Assembly (NCBI GenBank): GCA_016719855.1
Contig: JADJYH010000001.1
Coordinates: 62,001 to 126,000 of the forward strand
Direction: 5' to 3'
Length of the DNA stretch: 64,000 nucleotides
Source of the DNA: Saprospiraceae bacterium
GTDB lineage: Bacteria; Bacteroidota; Bacteroidia; Chitinophagales; Saprospiraceae
The notes under the pieces are model-generated. The model was not told the DNA's origin. It did no database searches and saw nothing but the letters and a program-made list of their open reading frames with translations. The position numbers and the translations under genes are program-made. This document shows positions 8,804 to 18,479 of this stretch, piece by piece (the stretch's first letter is position 1; the number at the start of each line of letters is the position of its first letter).

Positions 8804-11775
8804 ACTGGAAGACTACCGGCACGATGAACAGGGTCAAGACCATTGAACTTGTCAAGCCACCGATCAGCGCCCAGGCGAGGCCGTTCTTCCACTCGGAGCC
8901 AGCGCCCTTGGCCAAGGCAATTGGCAAGAAACCGATGGACATGGAAAGGGTGGTCATCAAAATGGGGCGAAGTCGGGTGCGGCCAGCGGCAATGAGGGAT
9001 TCGATGGTGGTCATGCCTTGCTCCTTTTTGGCAGTCGAAGCAAAGTCAACGAGCAGGATACCGTTTTTGGCCACCAGGCCAAGCATCATTATCAAGCCGA
9101 GCATCGTGAAGATGTCCAACACGCTCAGGGTCAGGGCCATGGCCAGGAACGCACCAGAAATGGCCGGAAGGATGGAGAACCCGACCACCAGCGGGTACGA
9201 CCAACTGTCGTAAAGCGCCACCAATATCAGATAGACGAAGGCCAAGGCGGCGAAAAGTGCCAGCAAAAGGCTCGTAAAACCTTCCGCTTGGTTCTTCAAG
9301 TCCCCTTCGTACATGATGCTCACCCCGGTGGGCGGCTTCATGGTTTCCTCTATCAGCTTCGTGATGTCGGCACCAATGGCACCACTGGGGCGGCCAAGCA
9401 CGTTCGATTTCAGAATTACGGATGGCTGGCGGTTTAGGCGCTCCAACTGGTTCGGGCCGGTGGTCTGTTCCACGGTGGCGAACTGGTTGAGTTGGATAAG
9501 GCGGCCTTGGTTGTTTAGCAGCGTCAGGTTGGCGATGTCGTTGACGCTTTTGCGGTTAAAGTCATCCATCTTGATGCTGATATCGTACTCCTTCGAGCCG
9601 TAGCGGAACTGCGCATCATTGTTACCGTTGAAGGCGGTCTGCATCGTGCCACCCACCATGTCCATCGTCAGGCCGAGTTGGGCCATGCGTTCCCGGTCCA
9701 CTGACACCCTGATTTCGGGACTGCCTTCTTCGATGGACAGCTTTGCCTCCAGCGTACCTTCTATTTTCTTCACTGCGGCCAATAATTTATTGGCATAGTC
9801 CATCACCGCCACCTGTTCGGAGCCACTGATATAAACCTGCAACCTGGCTTCATCTGCTCCGCCGAAAAAGCTCACCGGGGAAGTGGTCACTTTCACGCCG
9901 GGCAGTTCCCTTTCCAATTCGTTGCGCACCCGTTGGGCATAAATGTCGGTGGTGACGTTGTTCCGTTCTTTGGCTGGCACGAGCTTCATGGTCATTTCCG
10001 AGGTGTAGGCTGTGTTCTGACCTCCGAACTGGCCGGATGTTCTGCCAATCGTGGAGAAGACCTTCGTGACTTCTTTTTTCTTTTCAAAAAACGCTTCCGC
10101 CTTTTGCGTAGCCAAATTGGTTTCCCGAAGGGTTGCGTCCTTGGGCAGTTCGAGCTTCATGATGAACTCGCCCCGGTCGCTCGGCGAGATGAACGCCGTA
10201 CCGATATAGCCGTTGGAAATCAGGCTGAAAGAGCTGATGAAAATGATGACGATGCCCACAAAGACCAGGAACGAAGCCAAGAAGATGTTGTAATGCTTCC
10301 GCCTTGGGACGCCGTCCACGGCCTCCTTTGCTTCGATGGCACGGATTCGGGCAGCAGAATAGGGGATTTTCCTGGGGTTAAGCACCCGCTCCAGTTGTCG
10401 GGCATACCAGTTGTTCACCCGGTGGATGATGCCCTCGAAGCCATTCAGAATCATGCCCCAGATGGTCTTTTTGTTGAAGGCTTCCACCTTGGAAAAACGG
10501 CTGGCCAGCATGGGCGTCAGCGTAAAAGATACGAAGAGCGACATCAGTGTAGCAAAGGTCACGACCAGCGCAAACGACCGCATGATGTTGCCCACGATAC
10601 CCCCTGCAAGGGCGATGGGCACGAATACGACCACGTCCACCATCGTAATGGAGAGGGCGGTAAAGGCAATTTCGTTCCGCCCAATGAAGGCGCCCGTTTT
10701 CGCCTGATCCCGTGCTCCATGTACCGGTAGATGTTTTCCAAGACCACAATACTGTCATCCACGAGGATACCAATCACCAGCGACATGGCGAGCAGCGTCA
10801 TCAGGTTCAGGGTAAACCCGGCGGCGTACATCATAATAAAGGTGGCGACGAGCGAAGTCGGGATGGCCACCATCACTATCAAGGCGTTGCGGATGGAGTG
10901 CAGGAAGAGAAGAGCATCACCACCGCCACCAACACGATGGCCAAGAGCAGGTCGTGTGTTACGGCATCCACTGCTTCTATGGTGAAGTCGGTTTGGTTGT
11001 TGGCAATGTCGTAATGGAAGTCTTTGTCCTTGTACTGTGTCTTGAGTTTTTCCAGCTTTTCGATGACGCCCTCTGCCACGGCCACGGCATTGGCATCGCT
11101 GGTTTTCAGCACCTGAATGCCAATGGCACTTTTGCTGTCCACCCGGCTTAGGCTGGTGACATCCTTAAGGCCGTCGCTCACCTCGGCTACTTCGCCCAAC
11201 TTCACGGGCAGGCCGCTCATGGGGGAGTTGGCTACCACCAGTCCCTTCAGGTCTTCCACCGTTTGGAACTTTTGCACGCTGGAAATGGCAGGCTTGATTT
11301 GGTCTGCCACCAGGTCGAAGAACTCGGCGGGGGCTGCGTTGGTCGTCACCCCAAGGCTCAAAATCGGGAACTCGTCCGAGGCGAATTTGGTGAGCGAAGG
11401 CGGCTCCGATGTTTCTGGAAACTGGTTGGCGTTCGCATTGAGCTTGCGCTGTGCATCTTGCAGGGCGAGGTCAATGTTCGTCCCATCTTTCAGTTCGATG
11501 AACACGAACGAGAGACTTTCAAAGGAGGTGCTCCGCAAAGAGACAACGTTTTCCATGCTCGATACGGCGTCTTCTATCTTCCTCGTCAAGGAGTTTTCCA
11601 CCTCCGAGGGGTTGGCGCCAGGGTACAGCGTCTGGATGATGACGAACGGTGCGCTGAACTTTGGAATAAGTTCGTACGACAGTTTTTGATAGCTGAATAC
11701 CCCCAAAATCGTCAACACGATAAAGATGACGATGATGAACGAGGGCCTTTTTATGGATAGTTCGGTGATAGACAT
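8673..11775 (-). CDS. RND family efflux permease, AcrB/HAE1-like (frameshifted)
   Basis: Inner-membrane proton-driven pump of a tripartite efflux system. Three frames join: 10879-11775, 10559-10882 and 8673-10643. Hallmarks are the start MSITELSIKRPSFIIVIFIV, the TM4 proton relay GILVDDSIVVLENIYR, and late membrane segments (LLALFAALAFVYLILVALYD). Breaks lie near 10905 (CTCTTCTC) and 10707 (GGGATCAGG). The joined length is about 1034 residues. About 55-60 residues of the porter domain expected between QIKPAISSV and FQTVEDLKGL are missing at about 11271-11277, in frame. It ends the operon tetR-tolC-adaptor-permease. Confidence 0.88.
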
Positions 11776-11778
11776 AGG

Positions 11779-11878
11779 TTGATTGTTACATTGTTGGTAT
11801 TGCTATATTGTTGATATTGTCGGCAGGTTGTCGCTTTGTGGGCAACAATTCAACAATATCAGCAATACAACAATCAAT
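11779..11878. repeat. inverted short-word repeat, ATTGTTG/CAACAAT family
   Basis: The gap between adaptor and permease genes of the efflux operon. The left side carries ATTGTTA, ATTGTTGG, ATTGCTAT, ATTGTTGAT, ATTGTC; the right side carries CAACAATTCAACAATATC and further CAACAAT copies. Seen from the permease, the C/A-rich arm stands just before its ATG. It lies inside an operon, so simple termination is unlikely. Confidence 0.8.
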
Positions 11879-12946
11879 TTAATTCCCTGCCACATTGATT
11901 TCCATCCCGTCTTCCAGGTTGATTTGCCCGGAGACGACGATGGTTTCGCCTTCTTTCAATCCTTCCTTCACTTGAACGTGGCTATTGAAAACAGCACCAG
12001 TGACGACGGAGCGGAGCACGGCCTTGCCATCTTCCACGACATAAACCTTGGCGTCCTGCAAGCTGCCAACGATGGCCTCCCGTGGTACAGAAAGCACCTG
12101 GCGAGCACTTCCGCCTTTGAAGAAAACAGTGCCGGTCATGCCCGCCTTGAGCGTATCTCCTAGGTTTACGATTTCAATTTCTACCAAATACCGGCGGGAG
12201 TTGTCAGCGTTCACATCAATGAAAGTTACCGTGCCTTCAAAGTTTCTGTCGGGGAACAGGTCGGCCTTCATGGAAATCCGCTGCCCCTTTTTCACCGTCA
12301 CAACCTGCTCCTCGGTCAGGTAAACCTGCATTTTCAGGCGGCTGATGTTTGTGATGGTGGCCAACTGCATGGCTGGCGCAATAAGCGAGCCTCTCTCCAC
12401 CATCTTGCCAGTGACGACGCCGGAAATCGGGGCCTTCACGTAGCTCATAGAAATTTGCTTCTCCGTTGCCTTGATTTGTTGCTTCAAGTTTTGGATGCCC
12501 AGCTTTGCATCATCAATTTGTTGCTGCGTGACACCGCCTTCGCCCAACAGTTTTTGCAAGCGGGAAAGGTCGTTTTCAGCTTTGGCGAGGTTGGTCTTCG
12601 TCGTTTCCAACTGGATTCTCAGCAATTCGTTGTCAACGGAAGCCAAGTTGGCGCCTGCCTGTACGATGGAGCCATTATTGAAATTCAGGGCGATGATTTT
12701 GCCAGCGGTTTCGCTCATGACCGCCACTTGCTGGAATGGTGCAAAATTGCCCACTACGTTGAATTCACCGGACATGGCAGCCATTTCTACCTTACCCGTC
12801 GTCACCGGTATCACGGTGTTTCGCTCTTGCGTGAGCTTGGCGTCGGATTCCAATTTGGCTTTGTTCTGGCCGAGTTTGGTGTAGGCAAAATAGCCCAAGC
12901 CGCCTAAAACTACTACCCAGATTACTGCTTTTATGATTCGTTTCAT
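11879..12946 (-). CDS. RND efflux periplasmic adaptor subunit (membrane fusion protein)
   Basis: 355 residues. An N-terminal membrane segment (AVIWVVVLGGLGYFAYTKL) anchors it to the inner membrane. Then come the first lipoyl half (GEFNVVGNFAPFQQVAVM), a coiled-coil hairpin (residues about 105-160, LETTKTNLAKAENDLSRLQK), the second lipoyl half (VKAPISGVVTGKMVERGSLI), a beta-barrel domain (MQVYLTEEQVVTVKKGQRI) and a membrane-proximal domain. It bridges the RND permease and the TolC-like channel encoded on either side. The frame is intact. Confidence 0.93.
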   Translation of the reverse strand: MKRIIKAVIWVVVLGGLGYFAYTKLGQNKAKLESDAKLTQERNTVIPVTTGKVEMAAMSGEFNVVGNFAPFQQVAVMSETAGKIIALNFNNGSIVQAGANLASVDNELLRIQLETTKTNLAKAENDLSRLQKLLGEGGVTQQQIDDAKLGIQNLKQQIKATEKQISMSYVKAPISGVVTGKMVERGSLIAPAMQLATITNISRLKMQVYLTEEQVVTVKKGQRISMKADLFPDRNFEGTVTFIDVNADNSRRYLVEIEIVNLGDTLKAGMTGTVFFKGGSARQVLSVPREAIVGSLQDAKVYVVEDGKAVLRSVVTGAVFNSHVQVKEGLKEGETIVVSGQINLEDGMEINVAGN

Positions 12947-12956
12947 TTTAAAGGTG

Positions 12957-13064
12957 ATTTTATTGTTGAATTGTTTTATTGTTGAATTGCTCGATTGTTG
13001 TATTGTTTAGGTGCCGTTGTAAGGTGAATAACATTCAAACAATTTAACAATACAGCAATAACCA
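12957..13064. repeat. inverted short-word repeat, ATTGTTG/CAACAAT family
   Basis: Fills the gap between the TolC-like and adaptor genes. Left arm: ATTGTTGA, ATTGTTTT, ATTGTTGA, ATTGCTCG, ATTGTTGT, ATTGTTT, a clean eight-base period. Right arm: looser CATTCAAACAATTTAACAATACAGCAATAA. Same word family as the next gap of this operon. Confidence 0.8.
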
Positions 13065-14415
13065 TTACTCAATCATGCGCAGCAACAGCCCATTGGCACT
13101 GAGGATTTCGATTTCGGCCAGCTTGATTTGTGCCAGCGTGGTGATATAATTGGATTGCGTTTGCCGGAGTGAAGTCTCGGCATCGAGCAGTTCGGTGATG
13201 GGGGCAAGGCCCTCTTTGTAGCGGCTTTGAGCCACTCGGTAAACGTCTTCGGCCACTTTTCGGATTTCGACGATGCTTCTCAGCGTGTTTTGGTTGGATT
13301 TAAGCGAGGTGACGGCTGCCTCGTGGTTGAGTTGCAGACCGAGCTTCGCAAGGTTATAGTTCTGTCCCGTCTGTAGGATGTTCAGTTGTGCCGTTTGCAC
13401 TTGGCTCTTTTTGAAAAAACCATCGAAAACCGGGATGTTTAGCCGAATTCCAACCTGCGAATAGTCCGTCCAAAAATTACCGTTGGTGATTTCGTTCAAC
13501 TTGTTGGCCTGCCATTCGTAATTGTAGGAGGCAAAAAAGGAAAGGGTAGGGTAGTAGCTCGCCTTCCAACGCTCCACGTCAAGTTGGTAAAGTTCCTGCT
13601 GCTTTTCAAAACCAGCAAATCGGGCTTGAGCGAGTAGCCTGGCTGGGCCATTGCAGTGGTTACCGCATCAAACATCGTCTCCGAAATGGTGTCGGTCAGC
13701 ACGATTTCCGTTTCCAGTGGCATGTTCATCGCAAACTTGAGCGCTTGTTCGGCTTGTTTGATTTGAAGGTCAAGGTTGACGATTTGGGTCTCCAGGTTCG
13801 ACTGCTGCACCCGAAGGCGATCAACGTCTATTTTTTTCCAAAACCATTCTCAAATTGCTTTTGCGTCACGGTGAGCAGGCCCTTAATTTGGCCGATGTTG
13901 GCATCTAGAATGCCTCGTTGGGTTCGGCTGAGTTGGATTTGGTAGTAGAGCTTCGCAACATCGGCCACTACTTGGTCTTTGTTTTGTTCAAGCACCAATT
14001 TGTAAAAATCGGTGACTTCCCTGCTAGCCCGCACAGCGAGCAGCCATTGCTGATTGAAGAGCATCTGGTCTAGCTGTGCACCAGCTGAGGCGTTCCAGTT
14101 GGTGCCGAACTGCACTTTCGCAAATTCGCCGGGCTGTCCACCGAAGAACTCCGCTGGCACGAAGCTCGTACGAACCGAAGGGTTGTTGACGATGCTAGAG
14201 TTGATGTTCATTTGGGGTAGGCCGCTGCTCAACGACTGCCGCACCAACGCTTCGCCTTTGCTAATTTCGATTTTGGCTTTTTGAACACTGGTGTGGTGTT
14301 CCACCGTGTACTTCATTGCCGTCTTCAGGTCAAGCGGCTGCTGCGCTTGTAGCGAATAGGCGATGAATGGCAATGCAAGTGCCAGTAAATTCAGGTGATT
14401 TCTTACATTCTTCAT
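13065..14415 (-). CDS. TolC family outer-membrane efflux channel (frameshifted)
   Basis: Outer-membrane exit duct of the tripartite pump. Signal peptide MKNVRNHLNLLALALPFIAY, ending near LQAQ. Helical hairpin repeats follow (LDLKTAMKYTVEHHTSVQKA; later PVFDGFFKKSQVQTAQLNI and YKEGLAPITELLDAETSL), typical of the family. Three frames (13828-14415, 13496-13810, 13065-13577) join into about 450 residues; breaks are near 13835 (run of T) and about 13600. The C-terminal reading restores the expected repeat of the first half. Confidence 0.88.
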
Positions 14416-14481
14416 TTAAGTCAAAAATTTAAGGTACAAAAGAAAGCCGCTGCATCCCGTTGGTTCTAAGCGGATGCTGCG

Positions 14482-15093
14482 CTAGTATTTTATTTCGGAG
14501 TTGTATTTTTTCCAGAGTTTCAAGCCTTTTGGTGTTGCAATGGCGTGGATATGGTAGTTGTGCAGCTCCCAAATCATCTCCTTTCTCGAAAAAATGGAGT
14601 TGAGGTTGGCGATTTCATCCACAATCATGTAAGTGGCCTTGGCGTATATCTTGGCGATGACTTCTGCATTGACGTCCTCCCTGTAATTCCCCTCGGCGAT
14701 GCCCTTTTTGATGTTCTTGACGACACTGTTGATGATATGCTCGTCCTGCTTTTTCATCAAGACCTCCCATGTCTTGAAATAGTATTTTTGGAGGTCAAAC
14801 AAGGTGCTGGGCGATACGTCTTCAATGGTTGATGCCAAGAAAACACCGATTCTGATCATTTCTTCCAGTGCGTCTTTTGCACCTTGGACAATCTCTTCCG
14901 TACATGCTTGCTCACGTTCAACATGTGTGTCAATTACTGCTTCTACTAAGCTGTCCTTGTTTTCAAAGTGCTGGTACAATGTCTTTTTGGAGATGCCTAG
15001 CTCCCTTGACACATCATCCATCGTGACGCTTTTGATGCCAACTCGCATGAAAAGTTGCTCCGAGCGCTTGACAATTTCTTCTTTAATACTCAT
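14482..15093 (-). CDS. TetR/AcrR family transcriptional regulator
   Basis: 203 residues. The N-terminal helix-turn-helix (residues 10-55) reads GIKSVTMDDVSRELGISKKT then LYQHFENKDSLVEAVI, the classic TetR signature. The rest is an all-helical ligand-binding domain. It is the first gene of the efflux operon on the same strand and is likely its local repressor. An imperfect inverted repeat at 15147-15170, 54 bases upstream of the start, is a candidate operator. Confidence 0.93.
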   Translation of the reverse strand: MSIKEEIVKRSEQLFMRVGIKSVTMDDVSRELGISKKTLYQHFENKDSLVEAVIDTHVEREQACTEEIVQGAKDALEEMIRIGVFLASTIEDVSPSTLFDLQKYYFKTWEVLMKKQDEHIINSVVKNIKKGIAEGNYREDVNAEVIAKIYAKATYMIVDEIANLNSIFSRKEMIWELHNYHIHAIATPKGLKLWKKYNSEIKY

Positions 15094-15146
15094 TAAAATT
15101 GTTGCTGTTATTTAAGTTCATACTCAATGATGCACGGAAACATGGG

Positions 15147-15170
15147 AAACTTTGAATGGTTCAAAAGTTT
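15147..15170. promoter_or_regulatory. candidate TetR operator, inverted repeat
   Basis: AAACTTTGAA and TTCAAAAGTTT are separated by TGG; the arms are complementary apart from one extra base. The position upstream of the tetR-led operon fits autoregulation. Inference only. Confidence 0.4.
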
Positions 15171-15200
15171 ACAAAGTTTTTTTAAAAAAAAATAAAAAAA

Positions 15201-15224
15201 GCTGGTTGAACGACTCCAACCAGC
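15201..15224 (-). terminator. intrinsic terminator of the glycosyltransferase gene
   Basis: An 8-base stem GCTGGTTG/CAACCAGC with an 8-base loop. On the minus strand it is followed by a long T-rich run, so it terminates the gene ending at 15319. Confidence 0.75.
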
Positions 15225-15318
15225 TTCATTTTATCCTTTATTCCGTCATACCACCGCCATGGGAATGCGGCTCCACAATCCTCGACAGGAATAGCGAGTT
15301 ATCGTGCGTAATTGATTG

Positions 15319-16269
15319 TCAAAACCGCTTCACCGACTCGATGATGTACATCGGACGGTGCTTGATTTCTTCGTAAATATTGGACAGGTAGATGGACATA
15401 ATGAGCAGCACCAAACACGTGATGGCAAAAAATATGGACGTTAATACTACCAGGAAAGTCCAACCGGGAACCGCATCATGGTAGTCGCCAAAAATGTCCA
15501 CGTTCGTCAATTTGACCTTCAAAGCATTGGCTATTACCAGTATCATAAAGCCAATGGAGCCGATGAAAATCCAAAGCAGCAACACCCTCAGAAAGGTGGT
15601 AAACGAGGTAATTGCCACCAGTGACGTACTGAATTTTTCACCGAACCCAGTGCCATCGTGTTGGAGCGGTACGTCCACTTCCAAGCTAGTTGTCCGGTAG
15701 CCTACGATCGAGTAGATGGCCTTCATGTACCGCAGGTTCTCCCGCAGCCTGAGCAGAGAATTGAGCGCCCTTCGGGAAATGATGCGGGTATCGTGGGCCC
15801 TGTCGTCCACTTGTAGCGTGGAGTAGTTCCGTAGAATCCAGTAAAAAAGCTTGTAAAAAAGTCGAAACCGCAGATTGGATTGGCGGGTCTTAGCTTTAAG
15901 GTATACGATGTCGTTTCCCTTGTTGCTCTCCTCAAACAAATCCAAAACCAATGCGGGTTTTTGGTAAAAATCGAACTCAAAAATCACCGTATAATCGCCA
16001 TTTGAGCGATCCAATCCCGCCACGATGGCGTGGTTCTTATTCACTGGCGAAGACAGGTTGAGAAGGAAAATGTTCTGCTTTAAGGACGTATCAAGCGGGC
16101 TGATTTTGTCATCAAGGGATTGGCCACCGGTGTTGTTCACCAAAATTATTTCAAAATCGGAAAAGTTGCCTTGTAGGACAGGATAGAGGTTGGTCAAGTA
16201 TTCGGGTAAGCGGAGCATGTCTTCCCGATGGTCAATCACGCCGACTATTGAAATAAAGCAGTTGTTCAT
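15319..16269 (-). CDS. family 2 glycosyltransferase with C-terminal membrane segments
   Basis: About 316 residues from the ATG at 16269; a TTG at 16347 gives a longer but low-quality N-terminus. The N-terminal domain resembles dolichyl-phosphate mannose synthase/ArnC-like GT2 enzymes (ISIVGVIDHREDM, VNKNHAIVAGLDRSNGDYTV), but the usual DxD is replaced by EFDFYQKP, so the donor site is atypical. Two hydrophobic segments follow (LLLWIFIGSIGFMILVIANA and FLVVLTSIFFAITCLVLLIM). It probably transfers a sugar to or from a lipid carrier at the inner membrane. The role is inferred only from the family. Confidence 0.8.
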   Translation of the reverse strand: MNNCFISIVGVIDHREDMLRLPEYLTNLYPVLQGNFSDFEIILVNNTGGQSLDDKISPLDTSLKQNIFLLNLSSPVNKNHAIVAGLDRSNGDYTVIFEFDFYQKPALVLDLFEESNKGNDIVYLKAKTRQSNLRFRLFYKLFYWILRNYSTLQVDDRAHDTRIISRRALNSLLRLRENLRYMKAIYSIVGYRTTSLEVDVPLQHDGTGFGEKFSTSLVAITSFTTFLRVLLLWIFIGSIGFMILVIANALKVKLTNVDIFGDYHDAVPGWTFLVVLTSIFFAITCLVLLIMSIYLSNIYEEIKHRPMYIIESVKRF

Positions 16270-16403
16270 CTTTTGATTGAAATTGTTGCCACAAATATTG
16301 GAAAAAATGAGCTTCCGTCTGCCGGTGTTTTCAATTGCCAAGTCCAAATCCTTGCTTTTGTGAAATTAATTGTTTTGAATTAGGTTGCTTTTGATAAATT
16401 TGT

Positions 16404-16411
16404 TAGATTTG
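16404..16411 (+). promoter_or_regulatory. TAnnTTTG -7 element of the radical SAM gene
   Basis: TAGATTTG matches the Bacteroidota -7 consensus. It lies 20 bases before the ATG at 16432, implying a very short leader and supporting that start over the GTG at 16423. Confidence 0.55.
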
Positions 16412-16431
16412 CGACACAAAATGTGTTTAAA

Positions 16432-17502
16432 ATGAATTCATTTGAACAACTGGGTGAGGATTACCAAAAGGGTAGGGGGGCACAAATTAACCCTTCCAAT
16501 CGCTTCGACAAATTGTCCTACGAAAGCGAGCTTGACATAACACCACTGGAAACAGAAACCCGGCGGACCGAGTATATCGAGGTGTATCCAAAAACCATGA
16601 TAAACAATGTGGCCAGCCCTGATTTGCCAATGAATTGGTCGGTGAATCCTTACCAAGGATGTGAGCATGGCTGTGTATACTGTTATGCCCGGAATACACA
16701 CAATTACTGGGGCTACAGCGCTGGAACCGATTTTGAAACAAAGATTCTGGTTAAAAAGAACGCCGCAAAATTGGTAGAGGAAAAAATAAAATCCAAGAAC
16801 TGGAAGGCGTCGCCAATCATGCTATCAGGCAATACGGATTGCTACCAACCAATTGAGCGAAAGCTCGAAATTACTCGTGGAATCCTTGAAGTATTGTGGC
16901 GTCACAGGCATCCAGTAAGCATCATCACCAAGAACAGCCTCGTGCTTCGTGACCTTGATTTGCTAAAAAAAATGGCAGACAATCGGCTTGTTCGAGTTGC
17001 CATTTCCGTTACCACGCTTGACGAAGACTTGCGTCGTCGGCTGGAACCTCGAACGGCAAGTGTACACAGTCGGCTTTTTACAATTGAAAAGTTGGCTTCC
17101 AATGGAATTCCAGTCTCTGTCATGTTTGCGCCCATCATCCCAGGATTGAATGACCACGAAATTTTCAAGCTTGCTGAATACACTTCGGGGCTTGGTGCGT
17201 TGAGTTTCGGCTATACGGTTGTTCGCTTGAACGGAGACATTGGCGCCATCTTCGAGGACTGGGTTCGCAAAAACCTCCCTGACCGAGCTGACAAAGTATT
17301 GAACAGAATCAAAGACTTGCATGGTGGCCAGCTAGGTGACAGCCGTTTTGGTGACCGGATGCGGGGACAAGGCAATTTTGCGGAGATAATTCGGAGCCAA
17401 GTGCAGCTTGCAAGGCGCAAGTTTTTTGCAGGTCGTGAAGCCCCTCCGTTCAACCTTGATATGTTCGAGGAGCTTAGACATCCACAATTGAGCTTGTTTT
17501 AA
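16432..17502 (+). CDS. PA0069 family radical SAM protein
   Basis: 356 residues. The radical SAM cluster motif is CEHGCVYCYAR (CxxxCxxC), about 75 residues in, preceded by NPYQGCEHG. Features shared with the PA0069/spore-photoproduct-lyase-like group are GRGAQINPSNRF near the N-terminus, SGNTDCYQPIE and SIITKNSLVLRDLDLL. The substrate of the family is not established. It stands alone with its own promoter. The downstream DNA is transposon debris. Confidence 0.88.
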   Translation: MNSFEQLGEDYQKGRGAQINPSNRFDKLSYESELDITPLETETRRTEYIEVYPKTMINNVASPDLPMNWSVNPYQGCEHGCVYCYARNTHNYWGYSAGTDFETKILVKKNAAKLVEEKIKSKNWKASPIMLSGNTDCYQPIERKLEITRGILEVLWRHRHPVSIITKNSLVLRDLDLLKKMADNRLVRVAISVTTLDEDLRRRLEPRTASVHSRLFTIEKLASNGIPVSVMFAPIIPGLNDHEIFKLAEYTSGLGALSFGYTVVRLNGDIGAIFEDWVRKNLPDRADKVLNRIKDLHGGQLGDSRFGDRMRGQGNFAEIIRSQVQLARRKFFAGREAPPFNLDMFEELRHPQLSLF

Positions 17503-17555
17503 ACAGAAAAAGGTAGCGGCATCATTTTTATCCGCAGCTGTAAATCTGCAGGTTT

Positions 17556-17736
17556 TTAGGTAGCGTCCTGATTTTAGTCTACACAAGATTAAGAGAATTA
17601 AGTTGCACTATGCACCTCCGACGGGGTCTTGTAGCCAAGGCTCTCATGAGGTCTTATTCCGTTGTAGTTTTTGATTGCCTTTGAGACTGCCTCCTGGGCA
17701 GCCTCGTGGTTCCCGTGGAACCAGTATTCCAAGAAT
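17556..17736 (-). pseudogene. IS3-family transposase C-terminal remnant and probable element end
   Basis: The minus-strand frame ending at 17598 gives EAAQEAVSKAIKNYNGIRPH then ESLGYKTPSEVH, the C-terminal integrase segment of an IS3/IS150-type transposase. Nothing upstream of about 17736 on that strand belongs to it. The sequence GTAGACTAAAATCAGGACGC (minus strand, about 17560-17581) looks like a terminal inverted repeat of this group, which would mark the right end. Only about 45 codons survive. Confidence 0.7.
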
Positions 17737-18099
17737 TCCATCCATGACTTGAAACTACTGGAATTCGATTTGCCCCCATTCAGCGAAATCCTGAGTTGGT
17801 GCAAAGTCATGGCAGACCTCGGCTACCTGGATATTGACAAATACTATGAAATCAAAGAACTGCTGATACCCCACAAGAAGCCCAGAAAGTCAAAACAAAA
17901 TCCTGAGCCAAAACTTTCAGACGAGCAAAAAGCGTATAACAAACAAGTATCCTCCATCAGGATTGCCGTCGAACACGCCATTGGAGGACTCAAACAGTTT
18001 GGAATTTTGGTGCAGGTGTTCAGAAACAGGCTGGAAAATTTCGATGATTTGGTTATCGAAATCGCGGCCGGACTGTGGAACCTGAAACTTTCAAATTAA
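17737..18099 (+). pseudogene. IS5-like (DDE_Tnp_4) transposase C-terminal remnant
   Basis: About 120 residues resemble the C-terminal half of IS5/ISL3-type DDE transposases: MADLGYLDIDKYYEIKELLI, then PHKKPRKSKQNPEPKLSDEQ and SSIRIAVEHAIGGLKQFGIL. The N-terminal half with the first two catalytic aspartates is absent. The fragment is fused at about 17737 to an IS3 remnant on the other strand, so one element inserted in or recombined with the other before both decayed. No flanking intact copy is present. Confidence 0.75.
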
Positions 18100-18169
18100 A
18101 AATCCTTGTTTCTAAAAGTGTCTAATGCCGTGGTGCTCCCTTGCCAGCTTGATGAGGTGCTCTAGGGCA

Positions 18170-18200
18170 AGCGGTGCGTAATCTAATATTTCGCACCGCT
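18170..18200. repeat. AGCGGTGCG hairpin in a structured spacer
   Basis: A perfect 9-base stem AGCGGTGCG/CGCACCGCT with a 13-base loop; an outer GGCAAG/CTTGCC pair (18166-18171 and 18213-18218) may extend it. It lies in the 18100-18290 spacer behind the IS remnant. It could be a small REP-like element or the end of the dead transposon. Confidence 0.45.
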
Positions 18201-18291
18201 GGTGCTGAACCCCTTGCCATTGCTGCATTCTACAAAGATTAGCGCCGCTCTACGCCTTTAAAATCTCCGAACTCACGTTAATGCTGGGATC

Positions 18292-18358
18292 TTTTGAGAG
18301 GCGGGTTATCGAACCCCGGTTCCGGAACTGCGGGGTTCGATAACCCCGCCTCTCAAAA
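18292..18358. repeat. long near-perfect palindrome centred on TTCCGGAA
   Basis: Arms of about 32 bases pair around TTCCGGAA. They differ only by a two-base bulge and one missing G in a G run (GGCGGG against CCCCGCC). The second palindrome at 29613-29686 has the same centre but different arm sequence. It stands between the transposase remnant and the SPFH gene terminator. Confidence 0.8.
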
Positions 18359-18409
18359 AGGCTGGAAATTGGCACATCCCAGCTTTAATTTTCAAAAGCC
18401 ATTTCCTAT

Positions 18410-18449
18410 AAAAAAACTGTTAGCGCTTCAAAGCACTAACAGTTTTTTT
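18410..18449. terminator. intrinsic terminator downstream of the SPFH gene
   Basis: A 14-base stem AAAAAAACTGTTAG with its complement and a 12-base loop; A and T runs on the two sides allow use on either strand. It lies 31 bases beyond the SPFH stop codon. Confidence 0.8.
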
Positions 18450-18479
18450 ATTCGGCCACGGCCCGGATTTAGGCTAAGC

